DNA of 38,095 bases from Priapulus caudatus (lineage: Eukaryota; Priapulida; Priapulimorpha; Priapulimorphida; Priapulidae): positions 28,696 through 66,790 of the forward strand of contig NW_014578327.1 of NCBI RefSeq assembly GCF_000485595.1. Reading direction: 5' to 3'. Below, piece by piece: positions 1-10,981 of this stretch; within the stretch, counting starts at the first letter, position 1, and every line of letters starts with the position of its first letter. Both the position numbers and the translations under genes were made by a program. Below the pieces are notes generated by a model. The model made no database searches. It was given only the letters and a program-made list of their open reading frames with translations, and had not been told where the DNA came from.

Positions 1-275
1 TGAATTTGAAATGAAAATGAATTTGGAATGAAAATGAATTTGAAATGAAAATGAATTTGAAATGAAAATGAAAATGAAAATGAATTTGGAATGAAAATGA
101 ATTTGAAATGAAAATGAATTTGAAATGAAAATGAAAATGAAAATGAATTTGGAATGAAAATGAATTTGAAATGAAAATGAATTTGAAATGAAAATGAAAA
201 TGAAAATGAATTTGGAATGAAAATGAATTTGAAATGAAAATGAATTTGAAATAAAAATGAATTTGGAATAAAAAT
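1..275. repeat. 63-bp higher-order A-rich tandem repeat
   Basis: A 17-bp unit (GAATTTGAAATGAAAAT) and a 6-bp unit (GAAAAT) are arranged in a higher-order block of 63 bp. The variant GAATTTGGA recurs at 19, 82, 145 and 208, exactly 63 bp apart. The array begins at the window edge, so it may extend further, and it decays after about 260. Confidence 0.9.
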
Positions 276-776
276 ATCCGTAGCCATCTCGGCCACCATA
301 CTACAGAAGCACTTGCACCTGTTTCTGTATCCACGTATTTTCAACTGCGCTTTATACCGCCGTCGATCGATCATGCGTTATATCAAACAAAAAACAGACA
401 AGACCCGTCAAGTATCTATTTTTGGTTTTATATAATAGTTTTTGGCATGGTATGCAATTTCATTTTTTTCACTCAGCGGCACACGGCCTTGGCCACGATT
501 TTTCACATTCTTGCTGTGCCGCTGAATTTGCCTGTAAAATCTGTGAAGCTAGATAACATAGCTTTGATGAGAGACGCTTGGCAAAGTCCCAGCAGCCAGG
601 CGTGAAGGTTTCACAGGACACCCGTGTAGTTCTAGTTTGCCTACACGCACATGTGAGCGGAGAAGCTGCGCGAATGATCGTATGTGGGTCTGGCGTGCTA
701 TTCGTTCATGTCTGCCTGATACAACACCCCGTAGATATTTTCCGGTCAAATCACGCACGTTGCTCCGTGTGCGTGC

Positions 777-845
777 GTGTGTGCGCGCGCGTGCGTGCGT
801 GCGTGGGTGCGTGTGCGGTGCGTGCGTGCGTGCGTGTACGCGCGC
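777..845. repeat. GCGT/GTGC microsatellite
   Basis: Interrupted run of GCGTGC tetranucleotides, one of many in the window. Confidence 0.9.
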
Positions 846-1363
846 GCTATGGATATGGCTCTATCGAATTGACCATGACCATCATCCCAGACTATAACTT
901 CTTACGTCAACCCCCCGGCGTTATTCTCATTCTCACTGCTCAGCGCTAATGAAAGCGATGACACGGGAGGGGTAGGGTCGATGTACAGATGTAGGTATTT
1001 TACGTGTCTACTCGCATCAAACGCCTCATTACACAGAGTGCTCCGTGATTAGGAGCAGGCTTCCGTGATCTGCTGTAGACCGTCATTATCGTCATATATA
1101 GCGAATCAGAAAGAGAAGCAGACGAAGAGCAGCGGTAACAAGTGCGTATATATACGTGCGCCTATGTGTGTACGGACTATGTGTGTATGTGTGTAATTCT
1201 GCTGGGATGCTCTACGGTTGGCTTCCCCGCTTTACCTGCAATAGAGCAATTCATTGCTTAACTTAATTGCCACCCAATCAGGCAATCAATAATGCGAGGT
1301 CGCTTTATGTTAACCTCATACGTAATGGTTTGACCTGCGCTCTACTGTAGAACTGTAGATGCC

Positions 1364-1455
1364 CTGATCTGCACAGTGAACCCCCGATCTGCTGATCTGC
1401 TGATCTGCTGTGAGGCTGATCTGCTGTGAGGCTGATCTGCACAGTGAACCCCCGA
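1364..1455. repeat. Short tandem repeat flanked by identical 24-mers
   Basis: An identical 24-mer (beginning CTGATCTGCACAGTGAACCC) occurs at 1364-1387 and 1432-1455. Between them are several copies of GATCTGCT and GTGAGGCT. Confidence 0.8.
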
Positions 1456-2107
1456 CCAACATATACGTTCTTAATTCGTTCCGAAGGTCTCGGTGTGTAA
1501 GTTAAATACGATAGGGTATTACTTATACCCTACTTTAACTTACTTACTTTCGCGGTTACTGTACGCCCATCTTCTTCCTAGCACTCTGAATGAACATTTT
1601 TACCGCGTTGGTTTTTCGGTTGCATGCTAACGTACTCGCGCATCGTTCTATCTATGGATCCGTTCATCTCCGATCCTCGTGTGTAGTTCACGACGTACTG
1701 TACGTGAACGCGAACAACAAGGGTACGCCAGTACAGGACACGGCTTCCCTGTTAACCGCGCATTTCCACTGGGTTTGATGTCGATTTTATTGACGGTGAT
1801 TTTGGGTAGAGAAATTGGTATTGACAGTCTTATTTTTCTTTAAAAAATCTAGTTTTCTTGCGTTATCTATAAGTCGACTAAGCATGCCTACCAGTGTAGC
1901 GAAGCCGCTTGCTTATCGTAATCGTATAAGTGGTTACGCGGGGGTGTATGGCTATAACACCCTTTGCTAACGTCGATCAGGCACACATTGAAAAGTACAC
2001 AACATCAGTGATATACGTATTCAGTTACTCTCTTTAATCATTACCTCTTAAACTATGTATAATCCCATAAAAGGGCAGCCGCGTACACGAGGTTTATGCG
2101 AGAGACT

Positions 2108-2636
2108 AGCCGCGTTCACACGTAGCAAGAAATCCGGTATTTAGCGTTCGCGTACGAGTCAAAATGCGCTGTCCAAGAAATACGGTATCTAAACAGATCC
2201 GATATTTGATGTAAATACGCGGCTTCCCAGACCCCGAATAATTTGCCGTGCTTGAGAAATACCGGATCTCTTGGACCGCGCATTTCTTCGTGTGAACGCT
2301 AAATACCGTATTTCTGAAGCCGCGTATTTTATAGACTGGTCCGCGCTCTACAGTTCTAGTGTAACGCTCTAGTAGTAGTGCTCGACAGTTCTAATGTAAC
2401 GCGAGTGGAACTGTCGAGCACGGACCAGTCTACGTATTTTATCGGCAGTTGGTGCGCATTGCATTGTTTATTTCGCATTGTTCGCTTGATTGTTACGAAA
2501 ACAGCTCGCAGCTCGCAAAAACCGTATTTCTGGAGCCGCGAATCAGCGTGTGAACGCTCGGCCGCGTATTTGTCTCAGATTCGTTATTTCGCAAATACCG
2601 TATTTCATAAATACGAGGTCTCGTGTGAACGAGGCT
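2108..2636. mobile_element. Fold-back MITE-like element, copy 1
   Basis: Starts AGCCGCGTTCACACG and ends CGTGTGAACGAGGCT, giving terminal inverted repeats of about 15 bp. It is homologous over its length, in the same orientation, to 4161-4651. The interior has many smaller inverted pieces built from GTGTGAACGC, AAATACCG and CGCGTATTT, so the single strand should fold strongly. It encodes nothing recognisable, so it would be non-autonomous. No clear target duplication flanks this copy, and it carries extra sequence compared with copy 2 (near 2360-2400). Confidence 0.7.
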
Positions 2637-3619
2637 TATAACTTACGAGGCTAATGCTGTGACGACGTGTTATCTAAATGGATGTGCAGTCTATCGTTGA
2701 TGAATAGAGAGTCGGTCGACCAGACGTCTAAATTAATCTATATTTCTGTATATCTATCTCGTTCTCTCTCTCTCTCTCTCTCTCTCCGAGCAAGAGATTT
2801 TATACCCAATCTAGAGATCCCGCCTATACCTATTGTTTATCGTCATCCCCGCTGTAGCGGGACCGCCTGTATTGGTTGTCTCTACTAAATGGCTGGTCAC
2901 ATGGTCACGACTACACAGCTGGGCAAAATAGAACAATAGCATAATTGTGGTTCTACCTCTTTTTCCTCGCTAAATGCTTACTGTGTACTTCTGCGGTATT
3001 ACACCAGTGCGGTTGGTGTTTGAGGGTGGGTGACTTTGAACGAAATGTCCAACGTTTTGCGGAAATCTCCAAGCCCCGGTGAAAAGCTGCATGTCGTGCT
3101 CTGCTGGAGTGACTCCAAGATTCCCCGTGGCTGAGCTTATCAAGTTAATTCTTAAAGGCTCACGGAGGCAGCCTATTGTTCTGCCCGAAAAGTGCATTTT
3201 CATCTCGTCATCACACAGCGAGCTCTATTAGTGTGCTCTTAGCCAGGGTTGCGTTGCTTCTTATTGAATGCCTTGCTAACATGACACCTGAGTTGCTTGG
3301 CGTTGTCAGATGTCGCTGAGATTGAATCAGTACAGCTGATCAGGCCAGTTTTCTGGTTGCATATTGATTGGTCTCGCGGGAGGGGTGGAACCATCTGGTG
3401 ACGTATTATTATGCTGATGAATTTCTCGGATACATTTCCGACACGTTGGGAGAAGGCTTTAGATAGCGTTGCGATCGATGACTGACGCTCGTCCGCCGCA
3501 GCCGCGTGCGTCATTGGTGGCGTTACTTCGACGGTTCTGTGAGGGTCAATCCCTCCGGGGGGGGGACTCACCCCACATTATGGTAGGTATGTGCCACTGC
3601 GAAGTCAAAAATGAGGGGC
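2637..3619. other. No gene recognised; short unassigned minus-strand frames
   Basis: Includes a CT run at 2764-2787. Minus-strand frames stay open at 2970-3203 (77 codons) and 3239-3571 (110 codons). Neither shows a motif or family I recognise, and there is no joined exon model. They could be decayed transposon sequence or chance. Confidence 0.35.
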
Positions 3620-3735
3620 TCTGGAACTAACTCAGACCTGAAAATGGGGGTTTCTGGAACTAATGTTTGTTGAATGTGGGATGCTCTGGAACTGGCTATG
3701 TTCGAAAATGTAAACTTGTGATGCACTGGAACGGA
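3620..3735. repeat. Degenerate 33-bp tandem repeat
   Basis: The core TCTGGAACT recurs at 3620, 3653 and 3686, with a weaker form near 3724. The spacing is about 33 bp, with G-rich or A-rich filler between the cores. Confidence 0.65.
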
Positions 3736-3817
3736 AGTTTAGGGTGAAAAAGGGGGGTCCCTCCCGCGGCATATACCTACCATGCAATATATATGGAGTG
3801 CCCCTCCCTCCCGGGGG

Positions 3818-4153
3818 TCACTCTGGCAAGATGCCGCCATCGCATACCTCATCATTGACATTCGTCACCGCCGACGTGGCAAAGTTCTCATCCCACAGTC
3901 CGGCTAGTGACTGCATGCGTGCACAGTTATCTCTGAATCTCTGACATGTTCCTTCTATACCTGTCAAGCGTATAGTCAGTGATGTTTGCCCTTCTCGAAA
4001 ACTGATGTCACGATATACTCTAGGTGGATCACGGAATACGTATTCTCTTTGATGTAGGTCACATTGTTCCCCTGTGAAATGCGACCCATTTGTTGAAAAA
4101 CGCGCATGTACGTATATTTCGTATCTTTGTACGTTTCCACCACCACATAGCCA
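3818..4153 (-). other. Unassigned protein-like open stretch (possible exon or gene remnant)
   Basis: One minus-strand frame is open for 111 codons, from 4153 down to a TGA at 3818-3820, with no early ATG. The translation looks protein-like rather than low-complexity. It is rich in Arg, Asp, Glu and Thr, with scattered Cys and Trp, and contains segments such as YVFRDPPRVYRDISFREGQ and QSLAGLWDENFATSA. The frame hits a stop at 4154-4156, right beside the transposon inserted at 4161-4651, so its 5' side may have been cut off by that insertion. I do not recognise the family. It could be an exon, a decayed transposon protein or chance; roughly one random frame in a few hundred would stay open this long. 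Confidence 0.3.
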
Positions 4154-4160
4154 TTATTAT

Positions 4161-4651
4161 AGCCGCGTTCACACGTAGCAAGAAATCCGGTATTTAGCGT
4201 TCACACGAGGCAAAATACGAGGCCCAAGAAATACGGTATATAAACAGATCCGGTATTTCATGTAAATACGAAGCTTCCCAGACTCCGAATAATTTGCCGT
4301 GCTTGAGAAATACCGGATTTCTTGGACCGCGCATTTCCTCGTGTGAACGCTAAATACCGGATTTCTGGAGCCGCGTATTTTATAGACTGGTCCGCGCTCG
4401 ACAGTTCCAGTGTAACGCGAGTGGCATTGTCGAGCGCGCGGACCAGTCTACGTATGTTATCGGCAGTTGGTGCGCATTGCATTGTTTATTTCGCATTGTT
4501 CGCTTGATTGTTAAAGCAGCTCGCAGCTCGCAAATACCGTATTTCTGGAGCCGCGAATCAGCGTGTGAACGCTCGGCCGCGTATTTGTCTCAGATTCGGT
4601 ATTTCGCAAATACCGTATTTCATAAATACGAGGTCTCGTGTGAACGAGGCT
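4161..4651. mobile_element. Fold-back MITE-like element, copy 2, with 5-bp target duplication
   Basis: Begins AGCCGCGTTCACACG and ends CGTGTGAACGAGGCT. It is flanked by ATTAT at 4156-4160 and again at 4652-4656, consistent with a 5-bp target-site duplication. It is closely related to the copy at 2108-2636. The interior consists of mutually inverted sub-blocks, including a pair around CTCGACAGTTCCAGTGTAAC. No transposase is encoded. The clean flanks suggest this copy inserted later or is better preserved than copy 1. Confidence 0.75.
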
Positions 4652-4774
4652 ATTATATTGCCTTTTTTCAGGTGCTGCCTATTCCACTATTTCGTCTTGA
4701 TTTACAATGGCGTCTATTTCAATTGTTCAATTGCATGTTTGTTAATACATTGAGAGTCTTTTGAAACATGTATA

Positions 4775-4985
4775 GAAAGGCACTGGAGTCCTTCATGAAC
4801 ATTCAGGTGTTACGAAGCCGTCAAGACAAAATTTAAGATATCGTGCGTTTTTATGATTGTTTGTGAACACATTTAGTTTTTTCGAAGCATACTAGAAAGG
4901 CACCTAGAAAACCTTCATGAAACTTTATTATTAAACGTTATGAAGCCGTCAAGTCGTCATTGAAGATTTCGTCCGTTCACTAGTG
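4775..4985. repeat. Diverged direct duplication of about 120 bp
   Basis: GAAAGGCAC, CCTTCATGAA, then GAAGCCGTCAAG and a GATATCGTGCG or GATTTCGTCCG tail occur in the same order from 4775 and from 4895. Confidence 0.7.
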
Positions 4986-7872
4986 CGTTCGCGCGTCCAT
5001 ACGTGTACCCCATGTGTGCTTGCCGACGCCCTCGATCAAACACTCCTCGATCTGTGCTCATCCTAAGTCACTCTGAATGCAATCAACTTGCACCGGTGAC
5101 CGAGTACAAGGTATCTAATTCATTAATGCCTCTGGGGCTGACATTTCGTGCGACCTTGCGACCGACGCGTGTGTGCGACGCTTTCTTTGAGCATGCACTG
5201 GGACTTCCATCGCAATGAGCGCGACGTGTCGAGATGGTTTTTTGCTGGGTTGCGATAGCAACGCATTATACGATTAGATGACGCAATGCTGACCTCGATG
5301 TATTTTGTCTCTTGTTCCCCCCAGTCGATGAGGGGGAGGAGGAGGATGAAGTGTCAAGTATACTCGAAACGCGCAACAGCGATGTGTGCTTTCTCTCCGT
5401 GGCAGTTTTTTTCCTCGGATTTCGTCTAGTGAATGTGCGACGCGTCCTGACGTTTGTTCGCCGACATTTACGCGCTGCGCCATAGCGCTGCGCGATCTAG
5501 CGTTCACTGCTTTCACTAGCGTTCGCGTGTATACCTCGATATTCACACTGTAGGTGAATGCACGCGCGCATTTATGTTCGGTTCGTCCGTGTGTTCAGCG
5601 ATAAATGCAGCGTGAGTAATAAGCTGCTCAGATCTGTACGAATCGTCCTTAATGACACACTCGGCCATACGTGGTTAAAATGTCACGTACTAGGATGCCT
5701 CTTACTTAGCCATGCATGCTCGTGTAGAATCGATGGAAGGGAATTACACCCCTATTAGTTGATGATCAGAGCTTATGCTAGCCTAAAAAATGAACGAGAC
5801 AGTGAAAGGGAAGCTTAATTGTGTGAGATGCGCGTTTAATTTGTCATTTGAATTTTTGAAATCATGCAATACTTGGAACAGCATTATCAATTCGATGAAG
5901 GTTATTTAGTGATATTCACATGACAAGATCTTGTCACGTAAACGTAATGGAGAGGTAACATGTAGATATAATGACAGTAAGTAGACAGGTGACCTTTAGA
6001 TGTGAGAAGAATGGGCAAATAACATGTAAATGAAAAAGGTTGCGGATAGTGTGTACGGGTAATAATGTGGTTATTGCCACTTGCAAGTGAGAGGGCCACC
6101 TGACGTATCACTTACCCGAAAAAAACAAATACGTTTCTATAGACTATACAGTTGTGCATATCTTGTCGGCAGTCTGGCGGTGTGGCCATTTTCTTTCATC
6201 ATTAAAACTTTGAAAGCGAGGAGAGCGACGGCAATAAATGTTTTATTGTTTACCATTAAAACGAATTATCTTCAGCGCTGCCTCCAAAGTCATCCAGGCT
6301 TTGCTACTGGATGTGTCCATCACTAATTGTGGATCGATGGTTAGCCTACGGCTACGATGTATGTGGTAGCCACGGCTGCCACGTGTCGTCTATGTTCATT
6401 TCTTGGCTTGCGTGGGCTAACGCGTTTATTTAAAAAAGCGTCGCCGTTGTTTCACGGACTTTTTAGTGGGTTTTAACGTTTCCCGCAATACGACGATGGT
6501 CGATCCACCGGCGCCCGGATCACGTACGCGCCTACCTACCGACATCGATGCTCCGGAAAAAATGTTAATGGAAAGCATATCGTTTTGCACTTGAGCTGGA
6601 TTCTAATTGCGTGTGTTGAAAGCTAGCTTGACGTCGCGTTATTAACGTTACTCGCTTTATGCCGCACTTGAACGCAAAAGAGTTCATACAGGCTGCAGTT
6701 AGCCTAGTTCATGTGGACGCCAGGCCATTTTCGCATTTGCTTCGAAAGTGAATTTGTAACTTGAGGAACAACGCCAGAGCGTATTATTATCATTATATAA
6801 TAGAGTATGTATAATGTAGATTTAAAAAAAGGTTATATAACCAATTATGTAATAGATCATTCTGATGATGACCCCGATAGGTATCTAAATACATTATAGT
6901 GTATTACAGGACATCCATGCGGGTGTGTTGCGAAGATGTTAGAACGTTGCATTCTTGCACAAGACGCAGAAATTTTGATCAGACAGTTAGATTTTTCTGT
7001 CTGATGATATGACATTAGGCAGGCATCAATGAAAATATAGTAATAATATGTACAGTAAGTAAATTTATCTTCCAGGTATACTAGTGTATGTACATTGATA
7101 TTATGAAGAAGTGTTAATCAGACGAAGGTTATTACTCGTAGGTATATAGCTGTAGCTGTAGGCTGTGGCAGATTAGTGATATTGTCATATGGCTAGTTAA
7201 CATTTAGTTGTATGAGTGAGTGGTTGCGCATAATATGTGACATTTACGTGTAGTGCCTGAAAGGAATAGGCAGGTGGCGTCTAAGTGTACGTAATAAGGT
7301 ATATATACCTTATTGCAATATATTGCAAAGTGGCATTTAGATGGGAATGAAACATGTGGAGTGGCTATAGTGATATTTTAGAATATATCCGACTAAGCAT
7401 GTATGTTGTCAATTTCTTAACGAAGAAATTTGTTCAAGACAAGAATGCCATGCCATTAATAGGTAAAACAAAAGATTGTGGATTACTAATTAGAAAGATT
7501 TTAGCATAAATAAGTACCTTATAAGTTATAATCCATTGCCACGTGTACGTTTATCAAATATGCATTGCTTTCACTTGTAATGTGGTTATATCAATGGCAG
7601 GACTTATAATCGCGACTGTGGCTCAGATTTCTGGTGAAATATAATGCACTTCCGATCAGTGCATTTTTTGGTTTATTATTTACGATAGAAACTTTTCACA
7701 TCGTCGACTCTCGTTATTGCTATCTCATGTTGGCGTCTTTCAGTTGCATTTACCTGCTCTCTGGCTCCTGCGTTCAAGGAAGTTTATCGGAGCTCCCTGC
7801 ATTAACAGGGGAGCGAATGTGAATGTAGATCATAGATGTGTAGTGTATATTCAAACGCCAACTGGGTCATGT
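4986..7872. other. No gene recognised; AT-rich with degenerate repeats
   Basis: No exon is supported. From about 5880 to 7400 the sequence has loosely repeated motifs such as CAGGTGACCTTTAGATG and AATAACATGT. Two perfect palindromes sit side by side: AATAAGGTATATATACCTTATT at 7293-7314, overlapping TTGCAATATATTGCAA just after it. The first arrestin coding exon or exons, expected upstream of 9614, are not visible here. Confidence 0.45.
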
Positions 7873-8474
7873 GGCTGCCTGCTTACCTGCTTGCCTGCCT
7901 GCCTGCCTGCCTGATTCAGTATGTGCTTTCCTCATTACCTGTCCCCTGCTTCCCTGGCTCACTACCTGCCTGCCTGCCTACCTGTCTTAGTGCCTACCTC
8001 CATGTCTCACTGTCGGTCTGCCTCCTACCCTCACTACCTTCCTGGCCACTCATGCTCACTTACCTGCCTGCTTGCCTTACTGCCAGTCTCACATCCTGCT
8101 TCTCCGTCTTCAGCCTGCCTGCTTACTTCTCTGCTTGCCTGTCACTTCCTGCCTACCTAGCACTTGTCTGCCTGTTTGCCTGCCTGCCTGCTTACCTACC
8201 TCACTGTCTGAATACCGTACTGCCTGCCTGCCTACCTGCCTACCTGCCTGCCTACCTGCCTACCTGCCTACCTGCCTACCTGGCTGCCTGCCTGCCTGCT
8301 TCACTGCCTACCTGCCTCACTACCTACCTGTCTACCTGCCTACCTGCCTGCCTGCCTACCTGCCTACCTGCCTGCATGCCTGCCTACCTGTCTACCTGGC
8401 TGCCTGCCTATCTGCCTACCTGGCTGCCTGCCTGCCTGCTTCACTGCATACCTGCCTCACTACCTACCTGCATG

Positions 8475-8505
<31 letters not shown>

Positions 8506-8645
8506 ACCTGCCTGCCTACCTGCCTACCTGGCTGCCTGGCTGCCTGCTTCACTGCCTACCTGCCTCACTACCTACCTGTCTACCTGTCTACCTGCCTACC
8601 TACCTGTCTACCTGTCTACCTGCCTGCTTGCCTTACTGCCTACCC
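7873..8645. repeat. CCTG/CCTA tetranucleotide array
   Basis: About 770 bp of CCTGCCTACCTGCCTG-type repeats with interspersed TCACTGCCTACC blocks. All plus-strand frames stay open for long distances and encode the same Leu-Pro-Ala-Cys/Tyr periodicity, because a 4-bp period reads identically in each frame. The open frames are therefore an artefact of the repeat. Confidence 0.95.
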
Positions 8646-8949
8646 GCTTGCGTATCTGATCATAGAGTGCGCTCGTACCTTCGTGAATATGTCAGTGTGC
8701 CACCTGCCTAGCTATGCCACGAGGAGCGCATTCATGTGCAGTGTATGGAGATGACCCCTCATCGTTTTCGCCAACGTTTCACATTAATTTTGTTACTTGC
8801 GCAAATGTTCTGCCTCGCAATTTGCTGGCGCGGTAAAATCCCCCCGTGCCGTGGGGAATGGCCGGCGAGCGTCTGACGTGTGGCCTGGGCTCGTGTCAGC
8901 GTTAGCTCGTGTAATAAGCTTCCGGATATGTGACGTTATAATTAACGAA

Positions 8950-9310
8950 GGAAGAACACAGACGGGAGAGAGTGAAAGAGGGGAGGGGAGAAAGTGGAAG
9001 AAAAAGAGCGAGAGATAAAGAGGGAGAAAGTGAGCGCGCGTGCGCGAGAGAGAGAGAGAGAGAGGGAGGAAGGAGAGAGTGGGAGAAAAAGCGAGAGATA
9101 GAGATAGAGAGAGGGGGTAGGTAGGGAAGGAGAGCGAGCGAGGGAGGGAAGAAAATATATAAGAAAATATTGGCGAAAATGAGCGAGAGATAGAAAGTGG
9201 GAGAAAAAGAGCAAAAGAGAGATAGAGAAAGCGAGAGAGATGGGGGAGGGAGGGAGAGAGGGAGAGGGAGTGAGGGAGGGAGAGGAAGGGAGGGAGACAG
9301 AAAGAGAAAT
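8950..9310. repeat. Polypurine GA-rich tract
   Basis: About 360 bp almost wholly A and G on the plus strand (GAGAGA, GGGAGG, GAAAGTGGGAG). The minus-strand frames that read Ser/Leu-rich protein are low-complexity artefacts. Confidence 0.9.
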
Positions 9311-9613
9311 AGACTGTGGAGGCGAGTTTAGGCCAAGCGGAGGGGCTGTATGCTAGAATAAAATATTGGGTACTCAAGTGTCTTGGAATAAATTGGAAAA
9401 TGGGAAAGAGAAGTCGACATACATGCAGCAATTTGCCACCCATGGTGTGGGAGATATGTAAATGGTGTGCATTTCAAAGCGCATATCGATTTTACACTAA
9501 TGGAATAGCACATTTCACGTTGTTGTACATGGTTTTTTCAGCATATGATAGTTGATACTGCGGGGTTTTCCTATCTAGCCGCATCACTCAGCACCAATTG
9601 CTTGCTTTTGCAG

Positions 9614-9756
9614 ATGGAGTGGTTCTGATTGACCCAGAGTACTTGAAAGACAGGAAGGTCTATGCCCATGTGCTCGCCGCTTTCCGCTATGGAAGGGAAG
9701 ACTTGGATGTCCTTGGCCTCACCTTCAGAAAGGACCTCTACTTGGCCTCCATGCAG
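9614..9756 (+). CDS. ARRB: Beta-arrestin exon: N-domain with finger loop
   Basis: Acceptor CTTGCTTTTGCAG precedes the exon and donor GTAGGC follows. The exon enters with one base supplied upstream (G|AT = Asp) and ends on a full codon, Gln. It encodes [20 protein letters not shown], then [18 protein letters not shown] and [20 protein letters not shown] is the arrestin finger loop, which inserts into the cytoplasmic cavity of the active receptor, and it is essentially identical to the vertebrate beta-arrestin loop. The phase-1 entry means at least one upstream coding exon (N-terminal beta strands and phosphate-binding lysines) is missing from the window. No rival annotation is plausible. Confidence 0.97.
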
Positions 9757-10882
9757 GTAGGCCATTGCAAGAGTGATCTGTGAAGATGCACTGGTAACAC
9801 CGGTAACCTGCGGCCATTTTCGTTTTGGTTTTATCAGCTGCAATAATTTCGATGTTTCTCTAGTGAATTTGTCGTCAAGTGAATGGTATATGTGTGGGTG
9901 GACCCGCAAAACCAATCCTCCCAGAGCCCAGATTAGTTTGTTTAAAACAATATTTGTTTAATAATGTTCAAAGATCATTTTGTTAGATATTAGCTAGTTT
10001 TCAGTGTTTAAAATTTTTATTTACACGAAACCAATTTACAAAATTTACAATTTAAAAATACCCAATATCCATTAAAATGGTTAAAGAAATATTTAAATTA
10101 AACTTATATTTTCATAATTGTATCCCCCGCGACGAAGTCGGCGGGGATACTATGGTTTCATGTCTGTCCAGCCGCCGCTGCCGCAGACACTTTTCCTTTC
10201 GCTCTATAACTCGACCCCTAATTGACCTAGCGTGACCAAACATGGTCTACTTACACATCTTGGGGAGAAGGTACGCAGCATACCAAAACCAAGGTCACTA
10301 CGACCTTTATTTGACCTTTACCTTGACCCTTGATCATATTTCCCTTCCGCTCTATAACTCGGCCCCTAATTGACCTAGCACGACTAAACTTGGTATACTT
10401 ACACATCTTGGAGAGAAGGTGTGTCGCGTACCGAAACCAGGTCACTGCAACCTTTATTTGACCTTGACCTTGACCTTCATCATATTTCCCTTCTGCTCTA
10501 TAACTCGGCCCCTAATTGACCTAGCGCGAGCAAACTTTGTATACTTACACATCTTGGGGAGAAGGTGTGTCGCATACCAAAACCCCTAAGGCAACCAATT
10601 TTAACATACTTGCACATCTCAGGCAGATGAGTTGTGTAACAAACCTTTGTCTTTGTGACTTATTTAACCATTACCTTACCTACTTTCTACGTCCTTACAG
10701 AGATATTTCATTCATACTAGATCATGGGGGATACATGTAGTTGGCGACAACTGCCCTTTCTAGTTATACTAATGTTTTTAACTAGTAATTTTCGAATAAT
10801 TATAATTTCAAAAGTATTTGGAGATCCTAAAACTTGTTGCGAGTTGAATTTTTCGTCTGCTAACCCGTGTTTTTGTGCGTAG
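9757..10882 (+). other. Arrestin intron containing a 147-bp tandem repeat
   Basis: Phase-0 intron. It contains the repeat at 10126-10590 and otherwise AT-rich DNA with no further exon that I can support. Confidence 0.85.
10126..10590. repeat. Tandem repeat of about 147 bp with hairpin head
   Basis: The sequence GCTCTATAACTCG recurs at 10201, 10349 and 10495 (periods 148 and 146), followed each time by CCCCTAATTGACCTAGC and CACATCTTGG. Each complete unit holds AGGTCACT...ACCTTTATTTGACCTT and direct TGACCT hexamers. The array is headed by an imperfect hairpin, CCCCGCGAC-GAA-GTCGGCGGGG, at 10126-10147. This looks like a dispersed invertebrate repeat family with internal tandem amplification. 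Confidence 0.85.
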
Positions 10883-10981
10883 GTGTACCCGCCTGATCCA
10901 GCGCAGCAGAAGCCACTCACAAGGTTACAGGAACGGCTGATCAAGAAGCTCGGCCCCAATGCTTACCCCTTCTTTTTTCAA
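10883..10981 (+). CDS. ARRB: Beta-arrestin exon: helix I region
   Basis: Acceptor TTTTTGTGCGTAG, donor GTATGT, both phase 0. Translation is [20 protein letters not shown] followed by [13 protein letters not shown]. It matches the arrestin segment [18 protein letters not shown]; the [13 protein letters not shown] part forms the short amphipathic helix I of the N-domain, which packs against the C-tail in the basal state. The sequence reads straight on from the previous exon, with 33 codons and no gaps relative to the vertebrate protein. Confidence 0.96.

Larger units (their letters stand above)
276..2107. other. No gene recognised
   Basis: I see no recognisable coding exon on either strand. 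The frames that stay open near 578-949 are caused by a GCGT-rich simple repeat. The stretch contains the two small repeats listed separately (777-845 and 1364-1455). It is upstream of the first visible arrestin exon and could be intron or intergenic DNA. Confidence 0.5.

Noticed and set aside
7836-8711. 291-codon plus-strand open frame rich in Leu-Pro-Ala-Cys/Tyr
   Set aside because: It is produced by the CCTG/CCTA repeat, which reads the same in all forward frames; there is no domain or splice context.
8793-9443. 216-codon minus-strand Ser/Leu-rich open frame
   Set aside because: It comes from the GA-rich purine tract and has no non-repetitive core.
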